Assembly (NCBI RefSeq): GCF_020524285.1
Contig: NZ_JAIVKX010000004.1
Span: 310,001 to 374,000 of the forward strand
Direction of reading: 5' to 3'
Length of the DNA stretch: 64,000 bases
Origin: Alloyangia pacifica
GTDB lineage: Bacteria; Pseudomonadota; Alphaproteobacteria; Rhodobacterales; Rhodobacteraceae
The number at the start of each line of letters is the position of its first letter. Position 1 is the first letter of the stretch. This document shows, in pieces, positions 1 to 8,668 of the stretch. The notes below the pieces were generated by a model. It was not told the DNA's origin. It did not search any database and saw only the letters and a program-made list of their open reading frames with translations. The translations under genes and the position numbers were made by a program.

Positions 1-1
1 T

Positions 2-382
2 AAGGCCGAGCAGGAGACCGAGCGCGAGACCTGGCCCGCCGTCTGGCGCGGCTTCCGCGGCCGCTGCCCGAGCTGCGGCAACGGCCCGATCCTGCGCTCC
101 TACCTCAAGGTGCGCGACCATTGCCCGGTCTGCCGCGAAGAGCTGCACCATCACCGCGCCGACGACGGACCGGCCTATCTGACCATCCTCATCGTCGGCC
201 ACATCATGGCGCCGGCGCTGCTCTGGGTGTTCACCACCTGGCGGCCCGAGCCGCTGATCCTGATCACCATCTTCCTTATTGGCTGCATCGGGCTTTCCCT
301 CTACCTTCTGCCGCGACTGAAGGGGGCGATCGTCGGCTTCCAGTGGGCGCGCGAGATGCACGGCTTCTCACGCGAACACTGA
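2..382 (+). CDS. DUF983 family zinc-ribbon membrane protein (5' truncated by window edge)
   Basis: The reading frame is open from the first bases of the window, so the true start lies outside; 126 residues are visible. They show two CxxC pairs (Cys22/Cys25 and Cys41/Cys44 of the visible part) forming a zinc ribbon, then two hydrophobic segments (about 58-80 and 86-106). This cysteine ribbon followed by two membrane spans is the pattern of the DUF983 family, whose function is not established. The downstream NUDIX gene starts 49 bases later on the same strand and may be co-transcribed. Confidence 0.85.
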   Translation, partial: KAEQETERETWPAVWRGFRGRCPSCGNGPILRSYLKVRDHCPVCREELHHHRADDGPAYLTILIVGHIMAPALLWVFTTWRPEPLILITIFLIGCIGLSLYLLPRLKGAIVGFQWAREMHGFSREH

Positions 383-431
383 CACCGCGGCGCGCCTCCC
401 CGACGCAGACACAAGACGCAGGGGAATGCGC

Positions 432-1166
432 ATGAGCAGCGACAAGACAGCCATCCGCGACGCCGCCACGGTGATCGTGCTGCGCGACCGTGACAGCCGC
501 CCCAGCGTGCTGATGGGCCAGCGCGGCGCGGGCGCGGCCTTCATGCCCAACAAGTTCGTCTTTCCCGGCGGCGCGGTGGATGCCGCCGACGCCGAGGTGA
601 AGCTCGCCGCCCCCTTGCCCGCGGTCTGCGCCGCGCGGCTGGCCGAAGACGCCCCCGCGGGCCGCGCCCCGGCGCTGGCGGCAGCGGCGATCCGCGAGCT
701 CTGGGAGGAGACCGGACAGATCCTCGGCTGGCCGGGCAAGTGGCCGGGAGCGCCCGAGGACTGGGAGGGGTTTGCCGAGACCGGTCACCGCCCCGACGCC
801 TCGGCGCTGCAGTTCGTGTTTCGCGCGATCACCCCGCCGGGCCGCCCGCGGCGCTTCGATGCGCGTTTCTTCCTCGTCGATGCCGAGGCGCTGAAATCCG
901 ATCCCGACGATTTCTCCGCCGCCTCGGACGAGCTGTCGCACCTGCAGTGGGTGCCGCTGGAGGAGGTGCGCCGCCTCGACCTGCCCTTCATCACCGAGGT
1001 TGTCCTGGCCGAGGTCTCCGCACGGGTTTCCGACCGACGTGCCCCGAGCTCGGTGCCCTTCTTCCGCAACGACGACGAGGAAAGCCTGTTCCTGCGACTC
1101 AATGGCCGTGCGCCCGGCGCGCCGGACGAGAGCAGGCCGAAGCGTCAGCTGCGGATCAGAAGGTAG
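432..1166 (+). CDS. NUDIX hydrolase with an interrupted Nudix box
   Basis: A 244-residue protein of the NUDIX superfamily, which hydrolyses nucleoside diphosphates linked to another moiety. The catalytic half-motif RELWEETG is clear around residues 85-92, and the FPGG glycines lie about 45 residues earlier, so the Nudix box is split by an Ala/Pro-rich insertion. That arrangement resembles the NUDT7/8/19-like coenzyme A or nucleotide-sugar hydrolases; the substrate cannot be read from sequence. I prefer the ATG at 432 over the in-frame ATG at 426 because the AGGGG ribosome-binding site (420-424) is well spaced only from 432. The 3' end overlaps the opposite-strand gene by 22 bases. Confidence 0.85.
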   Translation: MSSDKTAIRDAATVIVLRDRDSRPSVLMGQRGAGAAFMPNKFVFPGGAVDAADAEVKLAAPLPAVCAARLAEDAPAGRAPALAAAAIRELWEETGQILGWPGKWPGAPEDWEGFAETGHRPDASALQFVFRAITPPGRPRRFDARFFLVDAEALKSDPDDFSAASDELSHLQWVPLEEVRRLDLPFITEVVLAEVSARVSDRRAPSSVPFFRNDDEESLFLRLNGRAPGAPDESRPKRQLRIRR

Positions 1167-1510
1167 TAGGCCCCGGCAAGCAGCGCCGCGAGCAGCGCGA
1201 GGTTGAACATCAGCCCCGCGAGCACCCCCAATTGCCAGTAGCGGCGACGTGCCTTTGCGTCGATCGCTTCGAGGTGACGGGCGAGACGGTCCTCGGCGCG
1301 GGCCAACGCCGGCGTGTCGAGCCGCATGGCGAGCTTGGGATGGCCCGTCATCCCCTGCGCCGCGCGCAGCGTGGCAAGGTCGCGCCGGGCCCACCTCGGC
1401 AGCCGGTGCGCCGCGCGCCGGGCGCGCGCCTCGAAGCTGCCCTTGCCGAGGCCGAGGCGGCTCTCGAACAGCGGCATCAGCCGCGCGCCGATCTTGGGGT
1501 CTGTCTCCAT
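1145..1510 (-). CDS. Small protein with C-terminal membrane anchor, unknown function
   Basis: I do not recognise a family. The 121-residue product is basic and helical (many Arg/Ala/Leu) and ends in one strong hydrophobic segment (about residues 95-117), so it is probably tail-anchored in the inner membrane with its N terminus in the cytoplasm. The ATG at 1510 is chosen because a GGAG lies 9 bases upstream; an in-frame ATG at 1528 has no ribosome-binding site. It converges on the NUDIX gene with a 22-base overlap of the 3' ends. Confidence 0.55.
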   Translation of the reverse strand: METDPKIGARLMPLFESRLGLGKGSFEARARRAAHRLPRWARRDLATLRAAQGMTGHPKLAMRLDTPALARAEDRLARHLEAIDAKARRRYWQLGVLAGLMFNLALLAALLAGAYYLLIRS

Positions 1511-1600
1511 GGCGCAAATCTCCGGCATTTGCCGGCCGCGCGCAAGCGGCCGCCGGCCCGCGCGGGCAAAACGGCAGGATTTTCATCGGGCGTGACGGCC

Positions 1601-1644
1601 AACCTCCTTCGAAGGAGGTTGCAAATCTCTTCGAAGAGATTTGC
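1601..1644. repeat. Two adjacent perfect palindromes sharing a TTCGAA core
   Basis: Positions 1601-1620 (AACCTCCTTCGAAGGAGGTT) form a perfect 20-base palindrome and 1621-1644 form a perfect 24-base palindrome (GCAAATCTC at the left, TTCGAA at the centre, GAGATTTGC at the right). There is no base between them. The sequence that follows, CCCCAGACCCCCGGCGTTTT, resembles the core of the dispersed elements near 29.4 and 44.5 kb. The pair lies in the gap between the divergent membrane-protein and esterase genes. It looks like a dispersed palindromic intergenic element; a strong double cruciform or hairpin could form. Confidence 0.8.
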
Positions 1645-1702
1645 CCCAGACCCCCGGCGTTTTGCTCTTTTCGGTGCCGCGCCTGCGGCCTAGACAGGGC
1701 GC

Positions 1703-2467
1703 ATGCTGAACATGATCCGCCACGGCTCTGCCACCGACCAACCGCCGCTCCTGATCGTCCACGGGCTTTTCGGCTCCGCCCGCAACTGGGGCGTGATCTC
1801 GAAACGGCTCTCGGACCAGCGCGAGGTCATCGCGGTGGACCAGCGCAACCACGGCGAAAGCCCCTGGAGCGACCGCCACGGCTACGAGGACATGGCGGCC
1901 GACCTCGCCGAGGTGATCGAGAGCCTCGGCAGCCGCGCCGACGTGCTGGGCCACTCCATGGGCGGCAAGGCGGCCATGGTGCTGGCGCTGACCCGGCCCG
2001 AGCTGGTCAACCGGGTGATCCTCGCCGACATCGCGCCGGTGACCTACACCCATGACCAGAACCAGAATATCGCTGCCATGCGCACGGTCGACCTGGCCAC
2101 GGTCGAAAAACGCTCGGATGCCACCGACCAGCTCGCAAAGGTGATCGGCGATCCCACCCTGCGCAGCTTCTTCACCCAATCGCTGGACCTGAAGGAAAAG
2201 CGCTGGAAGCTGAATCTCGACGTGCTCGAGGCCGAGATGCCCAAGATCATCGGCTTCCCGGAGATCGAGGGCCGCTTCGAGCGCCCCGCGCTGTTCCTGT
2301 CGGGGGCCGAGTCGGACTACGTCCGGCCCGAGCACCGGGACCGCATCCGCGCGCTGTTCCCGAGTGCGAAATTCGCCAAGCTGCCCGGCTGCGGCCACTG
2401 GCTGCACGCCGAGAAGCCGCGCGAGTTCGAGGCGGCGGTGCGCGCCTTCCTCGATCTTACCGCCTGA
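1703..2467 (+). CDS. Alpha/beta-fold hydrolase (YbfF-like esterase)
   Basis: A 254-residue single-domain alpha/beta hydrolase. The oxyanion-hole HG appears in LLIVHGLFGS (about residue 20), the nucleophile elbow is GHSMGG with Ser85, and the acid and histidine are supplied by the ESDYV and GCGHWLH motifs near residues 205 and 234. Length and the QRNHGESPW segment fit the YbfF/esterase subgroup that acts on short acyl esters or thioesters; the natural substrate is unknown. It stands alone, with a repeat-bearing gap upstream and a 215-base gap downstream. Confidence 0.85.
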   Translation: MLNMIRHGSATDQPPLLIVHGLFGSARNWGVISKRLSDQREVIAVDQRNHGESPWSDRHGYEDMAADLAEVIESLGSRADVLGHSMGGKAAMVLALTRPELVNRVILADIAPVTYTHDQNQNIAAMRTVDLATVEKRSDATDQLAKVIGDPTLRSFFTQSLDLKEKRWKLNLDVLEAEMPKIIGFPEIEGRFERPALFLSGAESDYVRPEHRDRIRALFPSAKFAKLPGCGHWLHAEKPREFEAAVRAFLDLTA

Positions 2468-2593
2468 GACAACCCGATCGGGCGGCGACCGCTGCCCATT
2501 CAACAGGCTGACGCAGCGTCGGATTTTTCTTTTCCGAAGCGGCGCTTTCCTGTTTTGAAATCCCCCGGCTGAGCACTTGCGCGAAGCGCCCCT

Positions 2594-2645
2594 GCGTCCC
2601 TTCTAGTTTCCGAAATGCTTATGTTCCGGACAAGCGAAGGGACGC
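2594..2645. repeat. Long-loop inverted repeat in a 215-base gap
   Basis: GCGTCCCTTC (2594-2603) is perfectly complemented by GAAGGGACGC (2636-2645), leaving a 32-base loop. It lies between the esterase and LysR genes, which converge. There is no T-run, so it is not a standard intrinsic terminator; it may be a folded RNA end or a protein site. Nothing else is recognisable in the gap. Confidence 0.5.
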
Positions 2646-2682
2646 CGTGACCACCGACACTCACAGCTCACACCGCCAGGGC

Positions 2683-3651
2683 TCACTCCCCGTCGAGCAG
2701 ATGCAGCTTGCCCTCGAGCCAGGGCAACTGGCGCTGCGCCGGGGTGATCACCAGCTCGCTGACCAGCTGGCGCATGGTGTGCGCCACGTCGCGCGGCACC
2801 CGGTCGGCCCAGTCGGCGGCGGCGAAGAGCGAGATGGTGCGGGAAAACGGCGTGATCGGCAGCGGGTGCGCCTCGATGCGGTCATGCACGCGGGCGGCGC
2901 GCATGTAACCGAGCGGCGTGGTGATGCCCCAGCCCACGCCGCGGGCCACCAGCGTCATCAGCGACAGGTGCGCCCCGATCTCGAAACGCTCGGCGAACTC
3001 CAGCTTGAGCCGCGACAGATGCGCCTCGATCTGCCGTCCGATCATCTGGTCGCGGTCGTAGCGCAGCATCGGCAGCGCAGACATAAGCGCCTCGGTCCCG
3101 CCCGCCTCGCGCGCCCGGCCGCGCGGCGCCACCAGCAGGAAGGGATCGCGCACCAGCGGGTATTCGATCACGCCCGGCGTGGCGGTTCCGGGGCTGGCAG
3201 CGATGGCGATGTGCAGGTGGCGGTCGACCATCGACTGCATGATCTCATGGCTCGGGGCGGTGACCAGCTTGAAGCGGCAACGGGTCATGTTCTCGGCAAG
3301 GATGGTCACCAACTGCGGCGTCAGGTCGTTGTCGAAATCGTCGATCACCCCGAGGTTGAGCTGCGACAGATGCGTGAGATCCATCACCGTCAGCTCGTTC
3401 TGCGCCAGCCGCAACTGGCCCAGCACCGCCTGCGTCCGGATCAGGAAGGAGCGCCCCGCCGGGGTCAGCTGCATCGGGCGCCGCCCGTGATCCACCAGGT
3501 CGACGCCGAGCGCGCCCTCGAGATTGCGCAGCTGCTGGCTCACCGCCGGCTGGCTCAGCCCCGTGCGTTCGGCCGCCTGCGCCACCGAGCCGTTTGCTGC
3601 CAGCGCCTCGAAAACCTCGAGACCGCGCAGGCTGATCCCCTTCATCAGCAT
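2683..3651 (-). CDS. LysR-family transcriptional regulator
   Basis: An N-terminal winged helix-turn-helix (VFEALAANGSVAQAAERTGLS, then PAVSQQLRNLE, about residues 10-45) is followed by a LysR substrate-binding domain, total 322 residues, the usual family length. The ATG at 3651 is preferred: GAGGA lies 8 bases upstream. A GTG at 3666 and an ATG at 3645 are alternatives. The gene is divergent from the histidinol-dehydrogenase-like gene across about 120 bases, the classic LysR arrangement, so it very likely controls that gene in response to its substrate. The ligand is unknown. Confidence 0.9.
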   Translation of the reverse strand: MLMKGISLRGLEVFEALAANGSVAQAAERTGLSQPAVSQQLRNLEGALGVDLVDHGRRPMQLTPAGRSFLIRTQAVLGQLRLAQNELTVMDLTHLSQLNLGVIDDFDNDLTPQLVTILAENMTRCRFKLVTAPSHEIMQSMVDRHLHIAIAASPGTATPGVIEYPLVRDPFLLVAPRGRAREAGGTEALMSALPMLRYDRDQMIGRQIEAHLSRLKLEFAERFEIGAHLSLMTLVARGVGWGITTPLGYMRAARVHDRIEAHPLPITPFSRTISLFAAADWADRVPRDVAHTMRQLVSELVITPAQRQLPWLEGKLHLLDGE

Positions 3652-3672
3652 AAAGCCATTCCTCACCTGTTG

Positions 3673-3686
3673 CGGGACCTGTCCCG
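3673..3686. promoter_or_regulatory. Palindrome in the LysR/dehydrogenase divergent promoter region
   Basis: CGGGACCTGTCCCG is a perfect 14-base palindrome in the spacer between the divergent LysR regulator and the dehydrogenase gene. The position fits a LysR recognition site, but it does not carry a clear T-N11-A box, so assignment to this regulator is inference. Confidence 0.35.
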
Positions 3687-3770
3687 GTCCGCCGTGCCCT
3701 GCCTCGCCGGGACGATGCCACAGATTCAGCTTTTCCGAAACTCCTCAAGATCAGGCAAGATCCCTTCCCC

Positions 3771-5057
3771 ATGACCGTGACCCATCTCAAGCCCGCCCCG
3801 GGCCTGCCGCCGCAGGCCGCCACCGACACCGCCGATATCGTGCAGATCATGCTCGCCCGGCTGCGCGCCGAGGGCGAGGCGGCAGCGCTCGACTATGCCG
3901 CCCGGCTCGATGGTTGGGACGGCGAGATCGTTCTGCCCGCCGCCAGGCTCGCCGAGGCGCAGCGCGCGCTGCCGGTCACGCTGGTCGAGGACATCGCCTA
4001 TGCCCACGCCAATATCCGCGCCTTTGCCGAGGCGCAGCGGGCCTCGGTTCAGGAGTTCGAGGTCGAGCTGCGTCCCGGGCTGCGCGCCGGGCAGCGGCTG
4101 ATCCCCGTGGGTTGCGCCGGATGCTACGTGCCGGGCGGGCGCTACGCGCATATCGCCTCGGCCCTGATGACCGTGACCACGGCGCGCGCCGCAGGCGTGG
4201 ACCGGGTGATCGCCTGCTCGCCGCCGGGCAAGGAGGGCCTGCCGCCCGCGATCCTGCACGCGCTGCATGTGGCGGGCGCGGATGAAGTGCTGGCGCTCGG
4301 CGGGGTGCAGGGCATCGCGGCCATGGCCTTCGGGCTCTTCGGCCTGCCGCAGGCGGATATCCTCGCCGGGCCCGGGAATCAGTTCGTCGCCGAAGCCAAG
4401 CGGCAGCTTTTTGGACCGGTGGGGATTGACATGGTGGCGGGGCCGACCGACGTGATGATCCTGGCCGATTCCAGCGCCGACCCCGAGCTGGTGGCGCTGG
4501 ACCTGCTGGGACAGGCCGAGCATGGCGGCAATTCGCCGGTCTGGCTGGCCACCGATCACCGCCCGCTGGCCGAGCGGGTGCTCGCCCGCCTGCCGGGGCT
4601 GGCCGAGACCTTGCCCGAGCCCAACCGCACCGCCGCCCGCGAGGCCTGGGCGCAGCTCGGCGAGGTGATGCTCTGCGGCAGCCGCGAGGAGATGGCCGCC
4701 CTCGCCGACCGCTATGCCCCCGAGCACCTGCACGTTCAGGCGCGCGACCTGGCGTGGTGGCGGCAACGGCTGCGCGCCTATGGCTCGCTGTTTCTCGGGG
4801 CAGAGACCACCGTGGCCTTCGGCGACAAGGCCGCCGGGCCGAACCACGTGCTGCCCACGGGTCGCGCCGCGCGGCACACCGGCGGGCTGTCAGTGCACAA
4901 GTTCCTCAAATGCGTCACATGGCAGGAGGCGGCGCCCGAGGCCCTGCCCGACCTCGCCCGTGCCAGCGCCGGGATCAGCCGTGCCGAGGGCATGGAAGGC
5001 CATGCCCGCAGCGCCGAGGCGCGGCTGGCGCAGAAACCCTGCCGGGCGGCGGGCTGA
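3771..5057 (+). CDS. Histidinol-dehydrogenase paralogue, sulfopropanediol-3-dehydrogenase-like
   Basis: A 428-residue NAD-dependent, zinc-containing dehydrogenase of the HisD fold. All HisD zinc and catalytic positions appear to be kept: Gln248 and His251 (GQAEHG), Glu318-His319 (APEHLH), Asp352 (FGDKAAGPNHVLPT) and His411 (EGMEGHARS). It is not in a his operon and is paired with its own divergent LysR regulator. The N-terminal half (AGCYVPGGRYAHIASALM, ACSPPGKEGLPPAI) reads more like the HpsN subfamily, which oxidises 2,3-dihydroxypropane-1-sulfonate to sulfolactate, than like biosynthetic HisD. I therefore infer oxidation of a small polyol or hydroxy acid, perhaps a sulfonate; no sulfolactate-degrading genes are adjacent. 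Confidence 0.75.
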   Translation: MTVTHLKPAPGLPPQAATDTADIVQIMLARLRAEGEAAALDYAARLDGWDGEIVLPAARLAEAQRALPVTLVEDIAYAHANIRAFAEAQRASVQEFEVELRPGLRAGQRLIPVGCAGCYVPGGRYAHIASALMTVTTARAAGVDRVIACSPPGKEGLPPAILHALHVAGADEVLALGGVQGIAAMAFGLFGLPQADILAGPGNQFVAEAKRQLFGPVGIDMVAGPTDVMILADSSADPELVALDLLGQAEHGGNSPVWLATDHRPLAERVLARLPGLAETLPEPNRTAAREAWAQLGEVMLCGSREEMAALADRYAPEHLHVQARDLAWWRQRLRAYGSLFLGAETTVAFGDKAAGPNHVLPTGRAARHTGGLSVHKFLKCVTWQEAAPEALPDLARASAGISRAEGMEGHARSAEARLAQKPCRAAG

Positions 5058-5094
5058 GGATCGAGGTGGATCGCCGGGCTCAGGGCCCGCTACG

Positions 5095-5424
5095 TCAGAG
5101 ACCGGTGCACATGCGCTCGGCGCGCGACACGAAGGCCGAGTAGCGGCGCCAGAAGTCCCGGTCGGAGTTGCGGTCCGACTGGCGCACTTCCTGCGCCGAG
5201 TGCGGGTCGCGGTAGAAGCGCACCGCGCGGCGCTGGTCGCCGCCGCTCAACTCGTCATCCGCGGCCGCCTGGATGCAGCCGCAGAGCGCGTCGTTGCGGG
5301 CCTTGCGATCCGAGGACATGCAGGCCTTGCTGACCGGTCCCGTCGCGTAATACCTGCCGGAGTTCGAACCGCCACCGCAGCCCGCCACCAGCGCCAGAAT
5401 CGTCACCAGGTAAATCGGTTTCAT
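5095..5424 (-). CDS. Small lipoprotein, conserved in Rhodobacteraceae
   Basis: A 109-residue lipoprotein: basic start, hydrophobic stretch and lipobox LVAGC (Cys16) followed by a Gly/Ser linker. The mature part has four further cysteines, including CGCIQAAAD, and a C-terminal Arg/Asp-rich stretch. I recall homologues of this type being labelled 'arginine transporter' in Rhodobacteraceae; nothing in the sequence supports transport. Likely an envelope-attached protein of unknown role. Confidence 0.65.
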   Translation of the reverse strand: MKPIYLVTILALVAGCGGGSNSGRYYATGPVSKACMSSDRKARNDALCGCIQAAADDELSGGDQRRAVRFYRDPHSAQEVRQSDRNSDRDFWRRYSAFVSRAERMCTGL

Positions 5425-5852
5425 CCGCCTGCTCTCTCACTGCCCTTTGCGCCGCGGGTCTTGCGCCCGCGCTTTCGGAATTTGACCAAGAATGCCCCAA
5501 GCGCGCGACGGTTTCAATTCACCGATTCGTTGCTGGACAGGCGCTGCCGCAACGCTAGGCGCCGCGCGGGATCACGCGCGGAGGAAGAAGTTGCAGAAGG
5601 GGCGCTGCCTCTTTTTGCCTGCGGCCAATTCACCCCGGCGTATCTGGCCGGCGTATTTGGAAGGGGAAGTCGGGCGCGGGGCGGAACGGGAAAGCGCCCG
5701 GTTGCAGCGCGGTGGCCCCCGTTCCGGCAAGGCTGCGCCGGTGTCTCGGGCGGGCGGAAGCGCGGATGCGGGCGGCACTTCGGCGCGGCGATGCCGCCTG
5801 CCCTTCGATCCGGCTTGACCGGACGCCAAAAGCCTTACATATCGGGCCAATC
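5425..5852. other. 428-base gap upstream of lepA with a probable promoter
   Basis: No gene was found here. The right end carries a plausible promoter for lepA: TTGACC at 5815-5820 and TACATA at 5836-5841 (15-base spacer, on the short side), only about 11 bases before the start codon, which implies a very short leader. The middle (about 5600-5680) holds a degenerate relative of the CCCGGGATATTT element, seen as GGCGTATTTGGAAGGGGAAG. Confidence 0.45.
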
Positions 5853-7655
5853 ATGACCGATCTCGCGCATATCCGTAACTTCTCCATCGTCGCCCACATC
5901 GACCACGGGAAATCCACCCTGGCCGACCGGCTGATCCAGCTCACCGGCACCGTCGCCGAACGCGACATGCAGGAGCAAATGCTCGACTCGATGGATATCG
6001 AGCGCGAGCGGGGCATCACCATCAAGGCCAACACCGTCCGCATCGAATATCCGGCGCAGGACGGCGAGACCTACGTGTTGAACCTCATCGACACGCCCGG
6101 CCATGTCGACTTCGCCTATGAGGTCGCGCGCTCGATGCACGCGGTCGAGGGCTCGCTGCTGGTGGTCGACGCCACCCAGGGGGTCGAGGCGCAGACGCTG
6201 GCGAACGTGTACACGGCGATCGACGCCGACCACGAGATCGTGCCGGTTCTGAACAAGGTCGACCTGCCCGCGGCGGAACCCGACCGGGTGAAGGAACAGA
6301 TCGAGGACGTGATCGGCATCGACGCCTCCAACGCCTGCCTGATCTCGGCCAAGACCGGCATCGGCATCCCCGATGTGCTGGAAGCCATCGTGCAGCGCCT
6401 GCCCGCCCCGGCGGAAGGCGACCGCAACAAGCCGCTGAAGGCGATGCTGGTGGATTCCAAGTACGACCAGTACCTCGGCGTGATCTGTATCGTGCGGATC
6501 ATCGACGGCGTGCTGAAAAAGGGCGACCGCATCCGCATGATGAAGACGGGCGGCACCTATGATGTCGACGACGTCGGCGTCTACCGCCCCAAGATGACCA
6601 ACGTGAAGGAGCTCGGCCCGGGCGAGATCGGCTATCTCAACGCCTCGATCAAGCAGGTCCGCGACACCCGCGTCGGTGACACGATCACCCACGAGAAAAA
6701 GCAATGCGCCGAGCCGCTGCCGGGCTTCAAACCCTCGGTGCCGGTGGTCTTCTGCGGCCTCTTCCCGGTCGATGCGAACGACTTCGAGGACATGCGCGAC
6801 GCCATCGAGAAGCTGGCGCTGAACGACGCGTCGTTCACCTTCGAGATGGAAACCTCGGCGGCGCTCGGCTTCGGCTTCCGTTGCGGCTTCCTCGGGCTGC
6901 TGCACCTCGAGGTGATCCGCGACCGTCTCGAGCGCGAGTATGGCATCGACCTGATCACCACCGCGCCGTCGGTGATCTACCACCTCTACACCAAGGACGG
7001 CGAGCGCCGCGACCTGCACAACCCCGCCGACATGCCCGACATGTCGACCGTGGACCACATCCAGGAGCCGCGCATCAAGGCCACCATCATGGTGCCCGAT
7101 GAGTATCTCGGCGACGTGCTCAAGCTCTGCCAGGAGCGCCGCGGCATCCAGATGGACCTGACCTATGTCGGCGGCCGCGCGATGACCGTCTACGACCTGC
7201 CGCTCAACGAGGTGGTGTTCGACTTCTACGACCGGCTGAAGTCGGTGACCAAGGGCTACGCCTCGTTCGACTACGAGATGATCGGCTACCGCGAGGACAA
7301 CCTCGTGAAGATGTCGATCCTGGTGAACGACGAGCCGGTGGACGCGCTGGCCATGATGGTGCACCGCGAGCGCGCCGAGATGCGCGGCCGCGCCATGTGC
7401 GAGAAGCTCAAAGAGCTGATCCCGCGCCACATGTTCAAGATCCCGATCCAGGCGGCGATCGGCGGCAAGGTGATCGCGCGCGAGACCCTGTCGGCGATGC
7501 GCAAGGACGTGACCGCCAAGTGCTACGGCGGCGACGCCACCCGGAAAAAGAAGCTGCTCGAGAAGCAGAAGGCCGGCAAGAAGAAGATGCGGCAGTTCGG
7601 CAAGGTCGAAATCCCGCAGGAGGCCTTCATCTCCGCACTCAAGATGGACAGCTGA
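5853..7655 (+). CDS. lepA: Elongation factor 4 (LepA), ribosome back-translocating GTPase
   Basis: A 600-residue translational GTPase. The G1 loop AHIDHGKST (residues 12-20), DTPGHVDF (G3) and NKVDLP (G4) are present, and the C-terminal LepA-specific domain is seen in [23 protein letters not shown]. The protein acts on stalled or mistranslocated ribosomes. The ATG at 5853 gives the standard [20 protein letters not shown] start; the frame is open further upstream but those residues do not belong to the family. Ends in its own terminator. Confidence 0.98.
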   Translation: MTDLAHIRNFSIVAHIDHGKSTLADRLIQLTGTVAERDMQEQMLDSMDIERERGITIKANTVRIEYPAQDGETYVLNLIDTPGHVDFAYEVARSMHAVEGSLLVVDATQGVEAQTLANVYTAIDADHEIVPVLNKVDLPAAEPDRVKEQIEDVIGIDASNACLISAKTGIGIPDVLEAIVQRLPAPAEGDRNKPLKAMLVDSKYDQYLGVICIVRIIDGVLKKGDRIRMMKTGGTYDVDDVGVYRPKMTNVKELGPGEIGYLNASIKQVRDTRVGDTITHEKKQCAEPLPGFKPSVPVVFCGLFPVDANDFEDMRDAIEKLALNDASFTFEMETSAALGFGFRCGFLGLLHLEVIRDRLEREYGIDLITTAPSVIYHLYTKDGERRDLHNPADMPDMSTVDHIQEPRIKATIMVPDEYLGDVLKLCQERRGIQMDLTYVGGRAMTVYDLPLNEVVFDFYDRLKSVTKGYASFDYEMIGYREDNLVKMSILVNDEPVDALAMMVHRERAEMRGRAMCEKLKELIPRHMFKIPIQAAIGGKVIARETLSAMRKDVTAKCYGGDATRKKKLLEKQKAGKKKMRQFGKVEIPQEAFISALKMDS

Positions 7656-7685
7656 TCCGGGCAATCCGGGTTCGCAGCAGATGGC

Positions 7686-7713
7686 AGGCCGGGGCAGATG
7701 CGCCCCGGCCTTT
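7686..7713 (+). terminator. Intrinsic terminator of lepA
   Basis: AGGCCGGGGC (7686-7695) pairs with GCCCCGGCCT (7702-7711) around a six-base loop, followed by a short T stretch. Confidence 0.7.
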
Positions 7714-7784
7714 CACGTTGGGGCCTTTCTCGTTGCGGCGTGCGTGCCCCCCTCTTCACCGCATATCCGCATGGGAGCTTTCCG

Positions 7785-8597
7785 ATGCCCGCACCGAAGA
7801 CATCTCTCGCAGCGCTGATGCTGCTGGTTTCCGCCCCGTCCCTCTCGGCCGCGATCTGCGACTACCGGCCGAGCCGGCTGGTCGGCGACACGGTGAGCGG
7901 CGCGGCGGCCGCCGCCACCGGCGCGGTCGCGCAGGTTACTGGTCACGTCACGGGCCAGCACCGCGGAGACGGCGGCTTCTACACGCTGGTCAATGCCACC
8001 AACGGGCTCACGCTGCTGAGCGGCAAGCTCGCGGCCTCGGGCGGCGCAGCGGGGCTGCTGGAGGGCGGCAGCGCAGCGGCGGCGGCGGCCATGGCCAACC
8101 CGATGGTCTGGGTCCCGGCGCTGATCCTTGGTGCCGGAGGCGCAGGCTACGAGGCGACCTGCGCCTATTTCGTCGACGAACGGATCACCGATTACGAGCA
8201 CGTGCTGATGATCATGCGCGACTTCGAGGCGCATTCCGACCCGAGCTACTTCCGGCTCGAAGAGGACACGCTGAACCCCTTCATCGAGATCCACGACGAG
8301 GCGGGCACCCGTGCCACCTATCGCATCGAGGATCTCTACATCGTCGACGGCATGCTCAAGCACCGCAACTGGGGGCCGAACCGCAAGATCGGCCGGGTTG
8401 TCTTTGTGCCCAACGACGCGCCCAGCGAGGCTGTGCCCGAGGGATCGGTGGTCGAGATGCCGGCGCCGGCTGTGACGACGCCCGATGTGGCGGCCACCGA
8501 GGCCCCGGCCCTCGAGCGGCCGGCCACGGAACCCGCAATGCCAAGCGCGCCCGCCGCAGCTGCCGCGCCCGTCGCGGACGAGCCCGCAACCGAGTAG
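7785..8597 (+). CDS. Secreted or envelope protein, unknown function
   Basis: The 270-residue product starts with a signal peptide (cleavage likely after ALSAA, about residue 22). A Gly/Ala-rich hydrophobic region follows (about 35-120, including AAAAAMANPMVWVPALILGAGGAGY), then a charged beta-rich domain (VDERITDYEHVLMIMRDFEAH) and a Pro/Ala/Glu-rich disordered tail of about 60 residues. The start at 7785 has GGGAG 7 bases upstream. I do not recognise the family. It shares a bidirectional terminator with the convergent DUF4168 gene. Confidence 0.6.
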   Translation: MPAPKTSLAALMLLVSAPSLSAAICDYRPSRLVGDTVSGAAAAATGAVAQVTGHVTGQHRGDGGFYTLVNATNGLTLLSGKLAASGGAAGLLEGGSAAAAAAMANPMVWVPALILGAGGAGYEATCAYFVDERITDYEHVLMIMRDFEAHSDPSYFRLEEDTLNPFIEIHDEAGTRATYRIEDLYIVDGMLKHRNWGPNRKIGRVVFVPNDAPSEAVPEGSVVEMPAPAVTTPDVAATEAPALERPATEPAMPSAPAAAAAPVADEPATE

Positions 8598-8620
8598 AGC
8601 GCCAGACACCCCAACGAAAA

Positions 8621-8644
8621 GAGCCGCCCCCGAGGGGGCGGCTC
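8621..8644. terminator. Bidirectional terminator between convergent genes
   Basis: GAGCCGCCCCC and GGGGGCGGCTC form a perfect 11-base stem with a two-base centre, preceded by AACGAAAA on the plus strand, which supplies a T-run for the minus-strand gene. Confidence 0.75.
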
Positions 8645-8668
8645 CAGGATGACCGTGTATGAGGGGGA

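Noticed and set aside
1601-1644. Palindromes considered as insertion-sequence ends or an attachment site
   Set aside because: No transposase, integrase or flanking target duplication is near.
3771-5057. Assignment as biosynthetic histidinol dehydrogenase (hisD)
   Set aside because: No his genes are near, it has its own LysR regulator, and the sequence reads more like the HpsN-type paralogues.
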